Assembly (NCBI GenBank): GCA_963555705.1
Contig: OY743174.1
Coordinates: 27,717,608 to 27,781,607 of the forward strand
Source of the DNA: Ligustrum vulgare
Lineage: Eukaryota > Streptophyta > Magnoliopsida > Lamiales > Oleaceae
Direction of reading: 5' to 3'
DNA length: 64,000 bases
Shown here: piece after piece, positions 1 through 10,656 of the stretch
Layout of the letters: each line of letters starts with the position of its first letter
Position numbering within the stretch: position 1 is the first letter of the stretch
Notes under the pieces: model-generated
The model's input: only the letters and a program-made list of their open reading frames with translations
What the model was told of the DNA's origin: nothing
The model's database searches: none
Made by a program: the position numbers and the translations under genes

Positions 1-293
1 GCTCAAAAAGGGTTGTCATGCATATTTAGCTAATGTAATTGACACTCAAGTCACTAATTCGAAACTTGAGGATATCCCTATTGTGGGAGATTTTCTATAT
101 GTATTCCCAGAGGATCTTTCGGGACCTACCGTAAGATAGAGATGTTGAGTTCTCTATTGATTTAATTCCAGGGATGGCACCTATTTCGCAAGCACCATAC
201 AGAATGGCTCCAACGGAGTTAAAAAAAACTGAAGGTACAACTGGAGGAATTAGTTGATAAGGGTTTCATTAGACCCAGTGTCTCCCCATGTCA
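1..293 (+). pseudogene. Tekay/Del-type gypsy pol fragment (element I, left piece: protease-RT linker and RT N-terminus)
   Basis: From position 9 the frame reads KGCHAYLANVIDTQ, then KLEDIPIVGDF and VFPEDLSG, the linker that precedes reverse transcriptase in Tekay/Del chromoviruses. After a frame change it reads [21 protein letters not shown] and GFIRPSVSP, the RT N-terminus. Similarity stops near 293, before the RT palm motifs. The same element resumes at about 6625 in RNase H, so roughly 0.9 kb of its pol is missing. The fragment has an in-frame stop near 137 and a frameshift and cannot code for a working enzyme. The clade assignment is by motif recognition only. Confidence 0.8.
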
Positions 294-295
294 TC

Positions 296-545
296 TATTA
301 TGCTAGTAGAACATTGACCGATGAATTATGCTACTACTGAGAAGGAGATGCTAGCGGTGGTCTTTGCCTTTGACAAGTTTCGGTCATATCTTATGGTTCC
401 AAGGTGATTATGTATACCGACCACTCGGCCCTCAAGTATTTGTTGGAAAAGAAAGATTCAAGCTGTGGTTGATTAGATGGGTTCTTCTTCTCCAAGAGTT
501 TGATTTGGAGATTCGTGACAAGAAGGGAACCGAAAATCTTGTAGC
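296..545 (+). pseudogene. Athila-type gypsy RNase H C-terminal fragment
   Basis: In shifting frames the sequence reads [43 protein letters not shown] and [21 protein letters not shown], the C-terminal half of retroviral-type RNase H in the Athila clade. Protease, RT and the RNase H N-terminus are absent. The left edge abuts a Tekay-type RT fragment at about 293-300, so this is a recombination junction and not an element end. The right edge is interrupted after GTAGC by the solo LTR at 546, and the frame resumes at 1994 in integrase. There are several internal frame changes. Confidence 0.8.
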
Positions 546-734
546 TGATAAGTGCTATATTAACGTTTATTTTGTGCACTTATATCCTTGAATAAGCAAT
601 AATGTGATTCTATCTAAGTATTATTAATGCATTTTATATTTTATATTGTATAGGATCATAAAAGAGGAGAAAAGAAGAAAAAAGGACCAAAATGCACAAA
701 AAACTGAAGTTTGGGGACTTAGGTGCAAATAAAG

Positions 735-967
735 TTACGACCATAAGGAAACCATGTCACGGCCGTAAGGTTGTTAACAGTGTTTAGAGAAATCAGCAGA
801 AACACATTCACAGCCGTAAACCATAATTCACGACCGTAACAAATAAAGGGTGAAAATATGCAGAGACACGATTACGGCCGTGAATGGATATTTCACGGCC
901 GTAACCCCAATTTAAGGAAATAAGCAGAAACCGTGTTACGGCCGTAAAAGAAATGTTACCGCCGTAA
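735..967. promoter_or_regulatory. Array of eight TTACGGCCGTAA-like palindromes in four pairs
   Basis: Twelve-base motifs start at 735, 757, 808, 828, 872, 893, 936 and 956. They form four pairs with start-to-start spacing of 22, 20, 21 and 20 bp, about two helical turns. The consensus is TTACGGCCGTAA or TCACGGCCGTAA, a near-perfect palindrome rich in CpG within AT-rich DNA. The array ends about 86 bp upstream of the TATA box at 1053, so it lies where an LTR enhancer would be. The same layout recurs at 34223-34456, 39980-40215 and 42467-42699. A binding role is inferred. Confidence 0.8.
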
Positions 968-1052
968 CTGTCCAGTCAAAAATTTCCATAATTTATATCT
1001 TTCCATAATTTTGGGATTTCTTGATCCCAAAGCTACGGCACGAAATTGAGGC

Positions 1053-1060
1053 TATAAAAA
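1053..1060 (+). promoter_or_regulatory. TATA box of the solo LTR
   Basis: TATAAAAA lies in the middle of the LTR downstream of the palindrome array, the expected position of the U3/R promoter. No other TATA-like motif stands out nearby. Confidence 0.55.
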
Positions 1061-1993
1061 GGGAATTCTAGGACAAAAAAAGAGAGAATTTTATTTTTTT
1101 GAAAGAGGCACGGCTTGCTTGAAGAATTGGAAGGAAATTAAGCAATTCGAGAAGGTGAATCAAGAAAGAAAATTCTAGAATTCTTCATGACTATGCTAGG
1201 CTAAGCTTCCATACCTAGTTCGAAGGGGAAGTTATATTTCATATCAATTTGTTATTGCTTTTCCAAACTAGTAACGTAGTTCTAAATTCTTTACTTTGAT
1301 TTGTTGGATTCTTATGCGTTTTCGATTTAATCAATGCAATTCCTTTTTTGATTAAGGCCTTATCATTTAATTTGTTGTATTGAGATTTGATATTTTGAAT
1401 GATTGGATCCGTAAACGTCTTTTTATTCAAATCATAGTAGCAATTGGAAATTTGATATTTTCATAAGTAATTCCAACTTAGGTTAATTATCACGAGCTTG
1501 TGTGATTGATAATCTAATTCATCCTAATTCTTCTCAACCAATATATAGTTGTTGTTTTAAATCTACAGAGCTTGTTTTAGGTTATTCAATGGCTAATGTT
1601 TGATTAGAGAGCTTATTCTAATTAAATTCAATTAAGGGAGAATATGAATAGTTAGAGCTTATTAACTATTTAAGGGTGATAAATCAAAAAGGGAAATTGA
1701 ACACGCGTTACTTGGAAAGTGATAACATTGCGATAGAATACAACTGAACCTGAGAACTAGGGTTTGCAAATAATTGATTTATATTTCATCTAATTTACGT
1801 TTTCATTTTATTTTCACATTATTTACAATACTTGAACTCGAAACCCCCCCATCTATTCTAATTGACAAAGCACTACTTTAGTTCCCGTTCCTCGTGGGAT
1901 CGACTCTTACTTCTGCTATTACAATCAAACCTGATAATTTATGAGTAAGATATTTATTTATTATTTTGGTGCATTGCGACACACATCAGTAGC

Positions 1994-3349
1994 CGATCAC
2001 TTGTCTAGACTTGAGCAAACGGAGGAAGTTATCGATGAAGAGATAAGTGAGGTATTCCCGGATGAGCAACTTTTCCAAATCATGGATCTTCAACAGGCTT
2101 CTAGTGTGCCATGGTATGAGGACCATGTCAATTTTCTTGCAAGTGGCATCACTCCCCCAGGCCGCTCTTATCAACAAAGGAAAAAGTTCTTTACGGATAT
2201 CAAGCATTATTTTTTGGATGACCCATTGTTGTTCAAAAAGGGTCCAAATCAAATCATGCAAAGATGTGTGCCCGAGGAAGAGATGGAGAATATTCTTGAG
2301 CAATGTCACTCTTCACCCTATGGAGGTCATTTTGGTACAGTAAAAATTGCATCAAAGGTTCTTAAGTCAAGATTTTATTGGCCCACCTTGTTCAAGGATG
2401 CTCACACACTTGTGTCCAAATGTGATCATTGTCAACGCCTAGGTAATATCAATCGAAATGAAATGCCTTTGAATTCTATTTTGAAAGTGGAAATATCCGA
2501 TGTTTGGGGTATTGATTTCATGAGACCTTTCCCATCTTTTTCAAATCAATACATTTTGGTTGCAGTGGGCTATGTGTCAAAGTGGGTAGAAGCGGGAGCA
2601 CTCCCCACCAATGATGCTCGAGTGGCGGTGAACTTTTTAAAGAAAAACATTTTTACTCGTTATGGCACCCCTCAAGCCATCATTAGTGATGGAGGAAACA
2701 CTTTTGTAATCTCCTCTTTGACTCACTTTTGACCAAGTATGGAGTCAAACATCGAATATTCACTCCTTATCATCCACAAACAAGTGGGCAGGTGGAAATT
2801 TCAAATAGAGAGTTGAAAAAGATCCTTGAAGTAACGGTGAATGCCTCGAGGAAAGATTGGTCCAAGAAGTTGGATGGTGCACTATGGGCAAGCCGTACCG
2901 CATTCAAAACCCCCATTGGTATGTCTCTATTTTGCCTTTTATTTGGAAAAGCATGTCACCTTTCGATTGAGCTCGAGCACCGAGCCTATTGGGCAACAAA
3001 AATCTTGAATTTTGATATGAAGTTGGCCAGTGAGAAAAGACTACTCCAACTCAATGAACTTGATGAGTTTCGCCTTGAATCAGATGAGAATGCTCGGATT
3101 TACAAAGAGAAGACAAAGAGGTGGCAAGACAAGAATATTGTGAAGCGAGACTTCCATGTTGGGCAATAAGTACTTCTTTACAACTCTAGACTTCAATTGT
3201 TTCCTAGTAAACTCCGCTCTAGATCGTTGGGACCTTTCACTATAGCTTATATCTTCCCACATGGAGCAGTCGAACTTTATCATGACGGCAAAGGGAACTT
3301 CAAAGTCAATGGGCAATGCTTGAAGCCATACTTGGATGGTGATTATTAA
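1994..3349 (+). pseudogene. Athila-type gypsy integrase, disrupted
   Basis: The frame starts at the RNase H end (VADHLSRLEQTEE), passes the zinc-binding region (CHSSPYGGHFG, then CDHCQRLGN) and enters the catalytic core. The first catalytic Asp is in VWGIDFMRPF, the second in [10 protein letters not shown] and the Glu in [11 protein letters not shown] frameshift at about 2706-2730, with a small loss between the second Asp and the Glu, breaks the core. Another frame change or stop near 3169 separates the C-terminus, which ends with KPYLDGDY before a stop at about 3347. Integrase would join cDNA to chromosomal DNA; this copy cannot. The motif set fits the Athila clade. The left edge is the 3' side of the solo LTR insertion. 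Confidence 0.87.
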
Positions 3350-4990
3350 AAGGAGAAGTCATCCATCCCTCTTGTAGATCCGGAGTGATCGTATCCTAAA
3401 GTCGAGCTTACGACTCTAACCAAGTGTTTTTTGGGAGGCAACCCAAATTTTTACTCTTTTGCTTACTTATTGATATTTACTTGTTTCATTTTTATTATTT
3501 CTAATTTGGTTAATCATCAACTTTTATAGGTCAATATTTTTGAAATCCTAAGCGACCTTGTCCTAACAAGTTTGGGGGAGATTTGCTTATCAAGAGAATC
3601 AAAAGCTTAGGTCAATGTTGAACATCATTCATGCATCAATTCGGGGAAGTTCCATCACCCATTCCTTTCTTTATATTATGCTCTTGTCAACATCGAGGAC
3701 AATGTTTGGTTTAAGTTTTGGGGTGTTGGGATCATGTTGCTATGTGAACATTTTAGATTGCCTTGTCGGCTCTTGGTGTTTTGATGTTTGAAATTGCTTA
3801 TTTTGTTTGGATTATTGACATGCTAAATAGCCTTATCGGCTTAAGAGATTTTGATGTTTGAAATTGTTGTTAATTCATGAGTTATGACCAAATTAATACT
3901 TGTGCTACTTTTTTTAAAATGCTTATCCATTTAAGATCCTATGTACATTAAGCACAATAGTCATGTTTGATTGTTGGTGAGTTTAGGAATTGTTGAAGGG
4001 TGAAGAGGTTAAAGGAGTAGAATAACTAGGTTGTGAGCTTGCAGTTTAATTTTTATCAACTTATCCAATGTTTCCCTATGCTCTAGATATCTCGACCCTA
4101 ATTTAAGACAAGTTTGGGGGTGGTCGACTCGGCAAAGGAAACGGTCTAGATGTGTGGTGATTCCATGCATGTGAAAGTAAATTTTTGTGTAGAGTGTCTT
4201 TTGCCAAGTATAAGCTAAGTAATGACCGTATGCTAGAGTTGTAAGTCCATTTTAATTTTTGCATTGCATTGCCCTATCTTGAAGCCTTTTTGACTCGAGT
4301 AATTAAGCCCGTAGGAGTATCTTGAAACTTGGTGCCTTAAGTTTGAAACTTGGGAGTCACCGGCCTAAAACTCGCTACATGGGTCAATTAGAAAGCTTAA
4401 GGGAGTGGGGAAGGCATGAGCAATCATCATTTTAGTTTTTAGAAATCGTGCATTTGTACTTGCATAAGGGCTTAGATTAATAGTGGGTTTGGATTGCTTA
4501 GTATAAAATTAAATGTCGAAGAACTCATTTAGTGGAGAGTCACCGAATTCCTAGGTTGTCAAGATTGTCGGTAAAACACACCCAAATTAGAGTGGAAAAA
4601 GAAAGAGTGATTTGAGAGTACCCTCTAGAATTGCATCCCGAGAGTGGAAAGAAAAATATTTATTGGGGGATGAATGTCACGAGTGGGAAAGGAAAGAATT
4701 GACCACTAATGGTGGGTTAGTTTTGACTTGAAACCTCTTTACTCATCAACATTCTCGAATCTTATTGACGATTGAAAGTGGCTATACACACACACCAATC
4801 AAACATCGGATAAGCCAAACTCATTTTGGTAGCACTATTTGGGAACATATTTGTGAATTAATTGTGCAATTTCACACTCATGAAAGATTGCAAGTTATCT
4901 AACATTGTTAATCATTATGTCATCATTTTTTAGAAGCATGTAAATATTCTTGCTCGGGACGAGCAAGAGTTTAAGTTTGGGGGTATTTTT
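3350..4990 (+). mobile_element. Athila-type 3' noncoding region and polypurine tract
   Basis: Between the integrase stop and the 3' LTR lie about 1.6 kb with no open frame of note, so no env-like gene is present. The hairpin TTGGGAGGCAACCCAA at about 3435 and the repeated phrase AAGTTTGGGGG are typical of the Athila 3' region. The final purine-rich stretch at about 4966-4983 (AGAGTTTAAGTTTGGGGG) is the likely polypurine tract priming plus-strand synthesis. A phrase around GATTTTGATGTTTGAAATTG is partly repeated near 3780 and 3850. Confidence 0.7.
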
Positions 4991-6624
4991 TGAGTGCATT
5001 TTACATGCATATTTCATACATTTATGATAATACTTTTTTAGTAATTTGAACAAATACCTACTTAATTGTGCATATTTTTTGGTCAAGTAGGTTTAACATT
5101 CAACTACATGGAGAAAACACAAGAAAGAAGCAAAAGAATGCTAAATTGAAGAAATTGAGGAGAAAAAAGCCAAATCTTGCAAGGATTAGAAGTTTGGGGG
5201 ACCGGTCTGTCACTTTCCGAAAAGCTGTGGACTTCTCGTGCAATTGATCCAGGGACTAAATTGAAAGTTTTCAACAGATGAAGGACCTCAAATGCAATTT
5301 AAAAAGGGCTTATTTGAAAGAAATATAAAAATTTGGGGACCAAGTTGACCGACACGAAAGTTGGAGGACCTCAATTACAGTTAAAAGAAGGACCAAGCTG
5401 CAAGACATCCACCCAGGTGAACCACCCGAACGCGTGGCTCGAACCAGGTGGTGCTGGCGATTCAGGCCAAAAATCCAACCCGAGAGTGCAACATATCAAC
5501 CACGCGATCGCGAGGTCAAAAATTTGAAAAATATTCTGGGCCGACCTGGTGCGACCCGATTCGGCCCAGATGCTATCAAACGCAGATCTACATGATTTTT
5601 GGGTATTTTTGAATGATTTGGATAGGGTTTCCTCATAATTCTTGTCCCTTTTTCATCCCAAAACTCTTTTTCTCTTGCTTTTCTCTAATTTTCTCTTGTA
5701 ATTTCTCTTGTAATTAGTTAGTTTGGTTGATGAATGTTGATTGAGGGGAGAATTACCTACACCATTGTGGAAGAATATTGATATTTTAAAGTAAGAATCA
5801 TTGGTGAAGGGAAGTGTTTATTGCTTAATCTTTATATTTCTCTATTCACTTTACTTCATAATTGAAATGATGCATTTAATTCTTGAATTTTATTATTATT
5901 TCACTATGGGCTAAATTATTTAGTGTTGGGATGATTGATGAAGCTTGACCTATCTTAGTTGACATTGATGGTTGTATTGAGAATTTAGGCTAATTATTAT
6001 CTTGTGCATTTATTGTTGTATTTATTGACTTGCATTTATTGTGGCCAAATTTATGCTTGGATTTCATGGGGTGTGCAATTATTGAGAAATTGTTGTGTAT
6101 TATAGATCAATACAATATTTGCTCTAAATTCTTGTTAAGAGTAGAGATATACTTTAAACCCTAGATGATCCATTGAGTCATTTTAACAAAGGTTTAATGC
6201 AATTGATATGTTTTTAATCGACATAGAGATATAGTAGGTTAATTCCACTAATTAGGGTTGATTTCAATCGAGAAAGGTAATTGACTAAACTTGAAAAACC
6301 GGATCTAACATTCTTAGTAAATTGCATTTCTATTTGCTTGTTGAGAATTCAATTAGGTAATAGTCAAGTGGAATCAAGAATATCAACACTCCTTTATCAT
6401 CAAGTTATCACCATTCTCTACTTATTTATTTATAATTGTGATTTTAATTCAAGTACTAGAACATTTCCAAAACCAAAACTTTATTGTGTGTGTTTCTTGT
6501 TAAAATTGATTAAACTAGAGTGTAATTGAAATAGACAATCCTTGTGGGATCGATAAACCGAACTCATTTAGTCCACTATCACTTGTATGTGATACATGCA
6601 CTTGCGGTGTGTTTTTAGCGAACA
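4991..6624 (+). mobile_element. Athila-type 3' LTR (about 1.63 kb)
   Basis: The LTR starts TGAGTGCATT just after the polypurine tract and ends TTTAGCGAACA. At about 6628 the sequence returns to Tekay RNase H (ALKIWRHYLYG), which fixes the right edge. The last 500 bp align by eye with 17420-18030, including the CGTGGGATCGA box and the AGCGAACA end, so both belong to one LTR family. The matching 5' LTR is missing because the left part of this element was deleted. The start is a few bases uncertain. Confidence 0.7.
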
Positions 6625-8262
6625 ATATTGGCACTAAAAATTTGGAGGCATTATTTGTATGGTGAAAAATGTTAGATATTCACGAACCACAAGAGCTTGA
6701 TGTATATCTTTGATAAAAAAGAATTGGATTTGAGATAGAAGCGGTGGTTAGAACTTATCAAAGATTATGATTGCAAAATTGATTATCATCCGGGGAAAGC
6801 TAATGTAGTTGTTGACGCTTTGAGTAGGAAGGTCAGTAGTCAATCCATCAAATCCAGTGCAATGTGTGCTGCTCTAATGGGTGAATTCAGAACATTACAT
6901 GCTCAGTTGTCCACAAATATTTTCGAGGCACTCTTAGTTCACTTTTAGGCGAGGCCTACTCTGATAAATAAAGTTAGAGAAGCTCAATTTCACGATTTGA
7001 GATTGAAAACTTTGAAAGCAGAAGTCGCTGTTGGATTGCGAACAGACTATGAAATCATAGATAGTGCATTATTTATGGGAAATAAGCTATGTGTCCTTGA
7101 TATTCCAAAATTGAAGAAAGAGATATTGGAAGAAGCGCACAATTCAGGTTAAGCTATGCATCCAAGTAGCACTAAAAGGTATCATACCCTTGAAGGAGCA
7201 TTATAGGTGGCGTGGTATGAAAAGAGAAATTGCTGAGTTTGTATCTAATGTCTTCCAACGAGTGAAACCCAATCGTCAGAAAAACAGGTGGACTTCTTCA
7301 GCCACTGCCTATTCCTGATTGGAAATGGGAGCATATTACTATGGATTTCTTATTTGGCCTTCCTCGCACTCAGAATGGACATGATGGTGTTAGGGTGATT
7401 GTGGATCATTTGACCAAAACTGCAAGATTTTTGCCGATCAAAGCTATGTTTTCTCTGAGTAAACTAGAAAAGTTGTATGTGGATGAGATAGTCAGTTTGT
7501 ATGGGACTTCAGTGTCTATTGTATCAGATAGAGATCATCGATTTACTTCTAAGTTTTGGCCTAGTTTGCAAGATGCTTTGGGTACTAGACTACAGTTCAG
7601 TACAACTTTCCACACACAAATAGATGGTTAATCAGAGAGGACCATACAGACTTTAGAAGATATGCTACGAGCTTGTGTTCTAGAGTTCAAAGGAAGTTGA
7701 GATTCTCATTTGCGTTTGATGGAGTTTGCTTAAAATAACAATTATCATTCGAGTATAGAAATGACTCCTTTTGAAGCACCGTATGGCAGGAAATGTAGAA
7801 CGCCAGTTTGTTGGGATGAAGTAGGCGAGAGGAGATTAGAAGGACCAGAATTAATTCAGATAGCCACAGAAAGGGTAAAAGTGATTAAAGAGAAGTTAAA
7901 AGCAGCTCAAGATAAACAAAAAACTATGCAGACAGACGCAAAAAACATCTTGAATTTACATTTGGAGATAGAGTTTTCCTAAAATTGTCACCATGGAAAG
8001 GTGTTTTGAGATTTGGCAAGTGAGGAAAACTAAGTCCACGATACATTGGACCATACGAGATAGTTAAATGAATTGGTCCAGTTGCTTATCAATTAGCCTT
8101 CCCAGCAGAAATGTCTAGAATTCATGACGTGTTTCATGTATCCATGCTTTGTAAGTACATTCTAGATTCATCTCATATTCTCGAGCCACGGCCAGTTGAA
8201 CTTAAGGAGAATTTAACTTATGAAGAGGAGCCAGAAGGAATACTTGAACGAAAGGAACAAAT
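6625..8262 (+). pseudogene. Tekay/Del-type gypsy RNase H end and integrase (element I, right piece)
   Basis: The region opens with ALKIWRHYLYGEKC, then [20 protein letters not shown] and VVDALSRK, the RNase H end. Integrase follows: a degraded zinc-binding region to about 7290, then the core with Asp in MDFLFGLPRT, Asp in IVSDRDHRF and Glu in the SERT just after a stop near 7630. The C-terminal part reads PYGRKCRTPVCWDE and SRIHDVFHVSMLCKY, and stops at EEEPEGILERKEQ, before the chromodomain expected in this clade. There are several stops (near 6699, 6947, 7630, 7700, 7733 and 7980) and frame changes. It continues the element whose RT lies at 1-293. Confidence 0.85.
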
Positions 8263-9037
8263 TCAGTCAACATTTAATTTTGCAAGTCAAATATTTATTT
8301 TGTCAAGTCAACATTTATTTGACCAATTTAGTCCAAGTGGAGACCAATTTAAATGAGTAAAATTTTTTAGGATCATTTAAATTAACTTATTACCATCCAG
8401 AGTTAAGGATTTATTGGAATTTCATTTGGGGGACCAAACATGCAAATTTCAACTAAATTTATTTGTCTTGGATTTGGTAGACAAACATAAACCAAACTCG
8501 CACACGTAAACCAAACACAAAGATAACCAGAGAGAGGGATAGCTCGGCAATTAGGGAAGGGGGAAAATCGGTGAGCGGAAAAAAGGAAAAGAAGAAGGAA
8601 AAGGGCAATTTTCACTCAACCATCATCTTCTTCTCCTTGTATTCTTCATCTTCAAAGAGGTAAGGCAATACCCATTTATTTGAGAAATTTTTTAATTTTA
8701 GGGTTTTGCTCATTAAGTTAAATGTTAGATTTTTTGATGGATTTATAGTTGATTTGAAGATATTGAGCTAAATATTCAAGTTTAGTTGAAGACATTGTGG
8801 ATACATGCTAGGGTTTGTAGTAATAGTGGATTAAATCCAATATTTGGGTATAATTAAGTTATTGGAGCCTATATTAACTTATTTCATGTTTAAATGCTTA
8901 TTTTGGTGGAGTTTATTTAGAGTTTAAATTACCCATGTAATTAAGTTTAAGGTTTAGTCCATTACTAGTTTCTTTGGAAAGGGGTTTTGGTGTCATTGAG
9001 TATTCCTTTGAAGCATTGGTTAAATGGAGAATATATT
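8263..9037. mobile_element. Unassigned LTR-like sequence
   Basis: There is no coding sequence. After the broken Tekay integrase the DNA looks like the middle of a long LTR, with repeated phrases (AGTCAACATTTA twice near 8265 and 8308), a purine-rich block at 8535-8610 and a GAGGTAAGG donor-like site at 8656. It may be the 3' LTR of element I with its left end deleted, continuing after the inserts at about 12960-13681 and 19531-20023. No terminus is visible, so this is a guess. Confidence 0.35.
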
Positions 9038-9954
9038 TGTAGCGCCCCGAGTTCTAAATACCCGATTCACCACGTCATCGTCTGATCTAACTTTTAAAAT
9101 AATATTTTAGCGGAAGAAATGACTGAAATTCATTTTTGGAAACATTAAATAAACTGTAATGGTCGATAAAATTGAAAACATTTATGAAACAATTCGAAAT
9201 AATAAATCGAACCATTAATATTGTAAAGTAATTGACAATGTCATAATTTCTCAAATAACTGAAATTCTCAAAATTATCTAATGTTTGGAAATGCGGAAAT
9301 CATTAAAATAAGACTTTCAACCATTTAACGACTATTGCCACAATCATCCATCACTTGCCACCCTCTCCGAAATCTACAAATGTTGTTAAAATAGACATGA
9401 GCATTTCATAGAAATACTCAGTAGACTCATCGTCAATTAATTAATTTATAATATAATTGAACACATAAATGCAGGCTCTTTAGAAACATAGGGTGTAGGT
9501 AGTCTCTTCTTGTGCATTAAAGCACGGGGGTTCTCTTTGAAAAATCATAGGCTCTTTAAAATCATCGGGTGTGAGTAGTCTCGTCTCGTGCACTTAAGGC
9601 ACGTAAGTTATGCATAACATCATCATTTATCTTGCAAGATATTCTCTTCTTTCTTTCTTATGCATAAAAGCATATAAGTTATGACAAGCATAACAACATA
9701 ATTATTTCCGAAGAAATACATTCTCGTCTCTTTTCATAAAAATGACTTTCACATAAGTCACATAACATACACATTCACATGCAATCATAATTTAAATCAA
9801 TTAATAGGGGCGAGTCTACCTTAAACTTAACGAGTGTGGTTGAGCGGGAATGACTTCACTCTTTCAAATCTCCGTACGCCTCGTCTAGCCAATTAGAAAA
9901 ATAAGTTAAATTAGTCTTTTGAAATTTATAGTTTAAAAGTGATAAATTATAATT

Positions 9955-10260
9955 TAGGGACTGAAATTGATGATTTGAAAAATGAGGAGCTAATATGAAT
10001 AATTTGAAAGCTGACGGACTAAAATGAATACTTTGAAATTTGAGGGACCAAAATGAATACTTTTCAAACTTGAGGGACATATATGTAAATTTTCAAAAGT
10101 TGAGTTGAAACTCAAACGAATATTAAACTATAGGATTGAAATAATAGATTTTAAAAATGAAGTGGCTGATTAAGTAATTTAGAAACTCCAGGATTGAAAT
10201 TATAAGTTTAAAACTATAGGGACTGATTTGAAACATTTTAAAACTTGGGGACCAAATAAT
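9955..10260. repeat. Degenerate tandem repeats of about 30 bp in LTR copy 1
   Basis: Phrases of the type GGGACTAAAATGAATACTTT followed by GAAA and a GAG recur about every 28-32 bp with frequent substitutions. The same block lies at the same relative place in copy 2 (about 11850-12140) and in the solo LTR at 58910 (about 59630-59850). Confidence 0.7.
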
Positions 10261-10293
10261 AATTTTTTAAAACTTTTAAAAATATATATACAT

Positions 10294-10299
<6 letters not shown>

Positions 10300-10338
<39 letters not shown>
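10300..10338. repeat. (CT)n microsatellite
   Basis: About 39 bases of uninterrupted CT dinucleotides, lying just before the GC-rich part of LTR copy 1. The related LTRs have shorter CT- or GA-rich stretches here. Confidence 0.95.
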
Positions 10339-10340
<2 letters not shown>

Positions 10341-10656
10341 AAAACCGGTATAGAGAGAGAGTAGAGAACATAGAGTAGAGACAGGGGGAACGCCCCTTCT
10401 CCGAGTTCAGACTTCCGGCGACGCCGGCAGTGGCGCCACCACACTGAAGTGGCATTGATATAGGCGTGCAGTAGTCTCTGGAAGCGGTTGGGTGTGAAAC
10501 ACGAGGCCAAATCGAGGCTGAGTTCGGAACCTAGGGCTGCTATCGCCGGAAGTTTCTTGGTCAATGTAAGTATTTTGGTTTCTTGGTAGAATTTTGGGTT
10601 TGATTTGAGTTTTGGGTTTGATTCTTGAGTTGGGCAGTGGCAGTGGTTAGTGGTTC

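Larger units (their letters stand above)
546..1988 (+). mobile_element. Solo LTR (Athila-like, 1443 bp), target-site duplication GTAGC
   Basis: The insert begins TGATAAGTGC and ends ACACATCA, giving a TGAT...ATCA terminal inverted pair. It is flanked by the same 5 bp, GTAGC, at 541-545 and 1989-1993. Removing the insert and one GTAGC rejoins the Athila reading frame across NLVAD and DHLSRLE. No PBS, polypurine tract or coding sequence lies inside, so it is a solo LTR left by LTR-LTR recombination. It has a TATAAAAA box at 1053 and a row of eight ACGGCCGT-type palindromes upstream. Assignment to an Athila-like family rests on its length and on the CCTCGTGGGATCGA-type 3' region shared with other LTRs in the window. 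Confidence 0.88.
9038..10656 (+). mobile_element. Partial LTR, family X copy 1
   Basis: It starts TGTAGCGCCCCGAG, the same start as copy 2 at 10657 and close to the complete solo LTR at 58910 (TGTAACGCCCCGAG). All three share a block around ATACTCAGTAGACTCATCG, a CGAGTCTACCT block, a block of roughly 30-bp GGGACTAAAATGAAT-type repeats, a CT- or GA-rich stretch and a GC-rich block that ends in a GTAAG donor-like site. Copy 1 ends where copy 2 begins. The last kilobase found in the 58910 copy is missing, so copy 1 is truncated or was interrupted by copy 2. Confidence 0.7.

Noticed and set aside
3350..4990. Possible env-like gene downstream of the Athila integrase
   Set aside because: Some Athila elements have one, but no frame longer than about 65 codons exists here.
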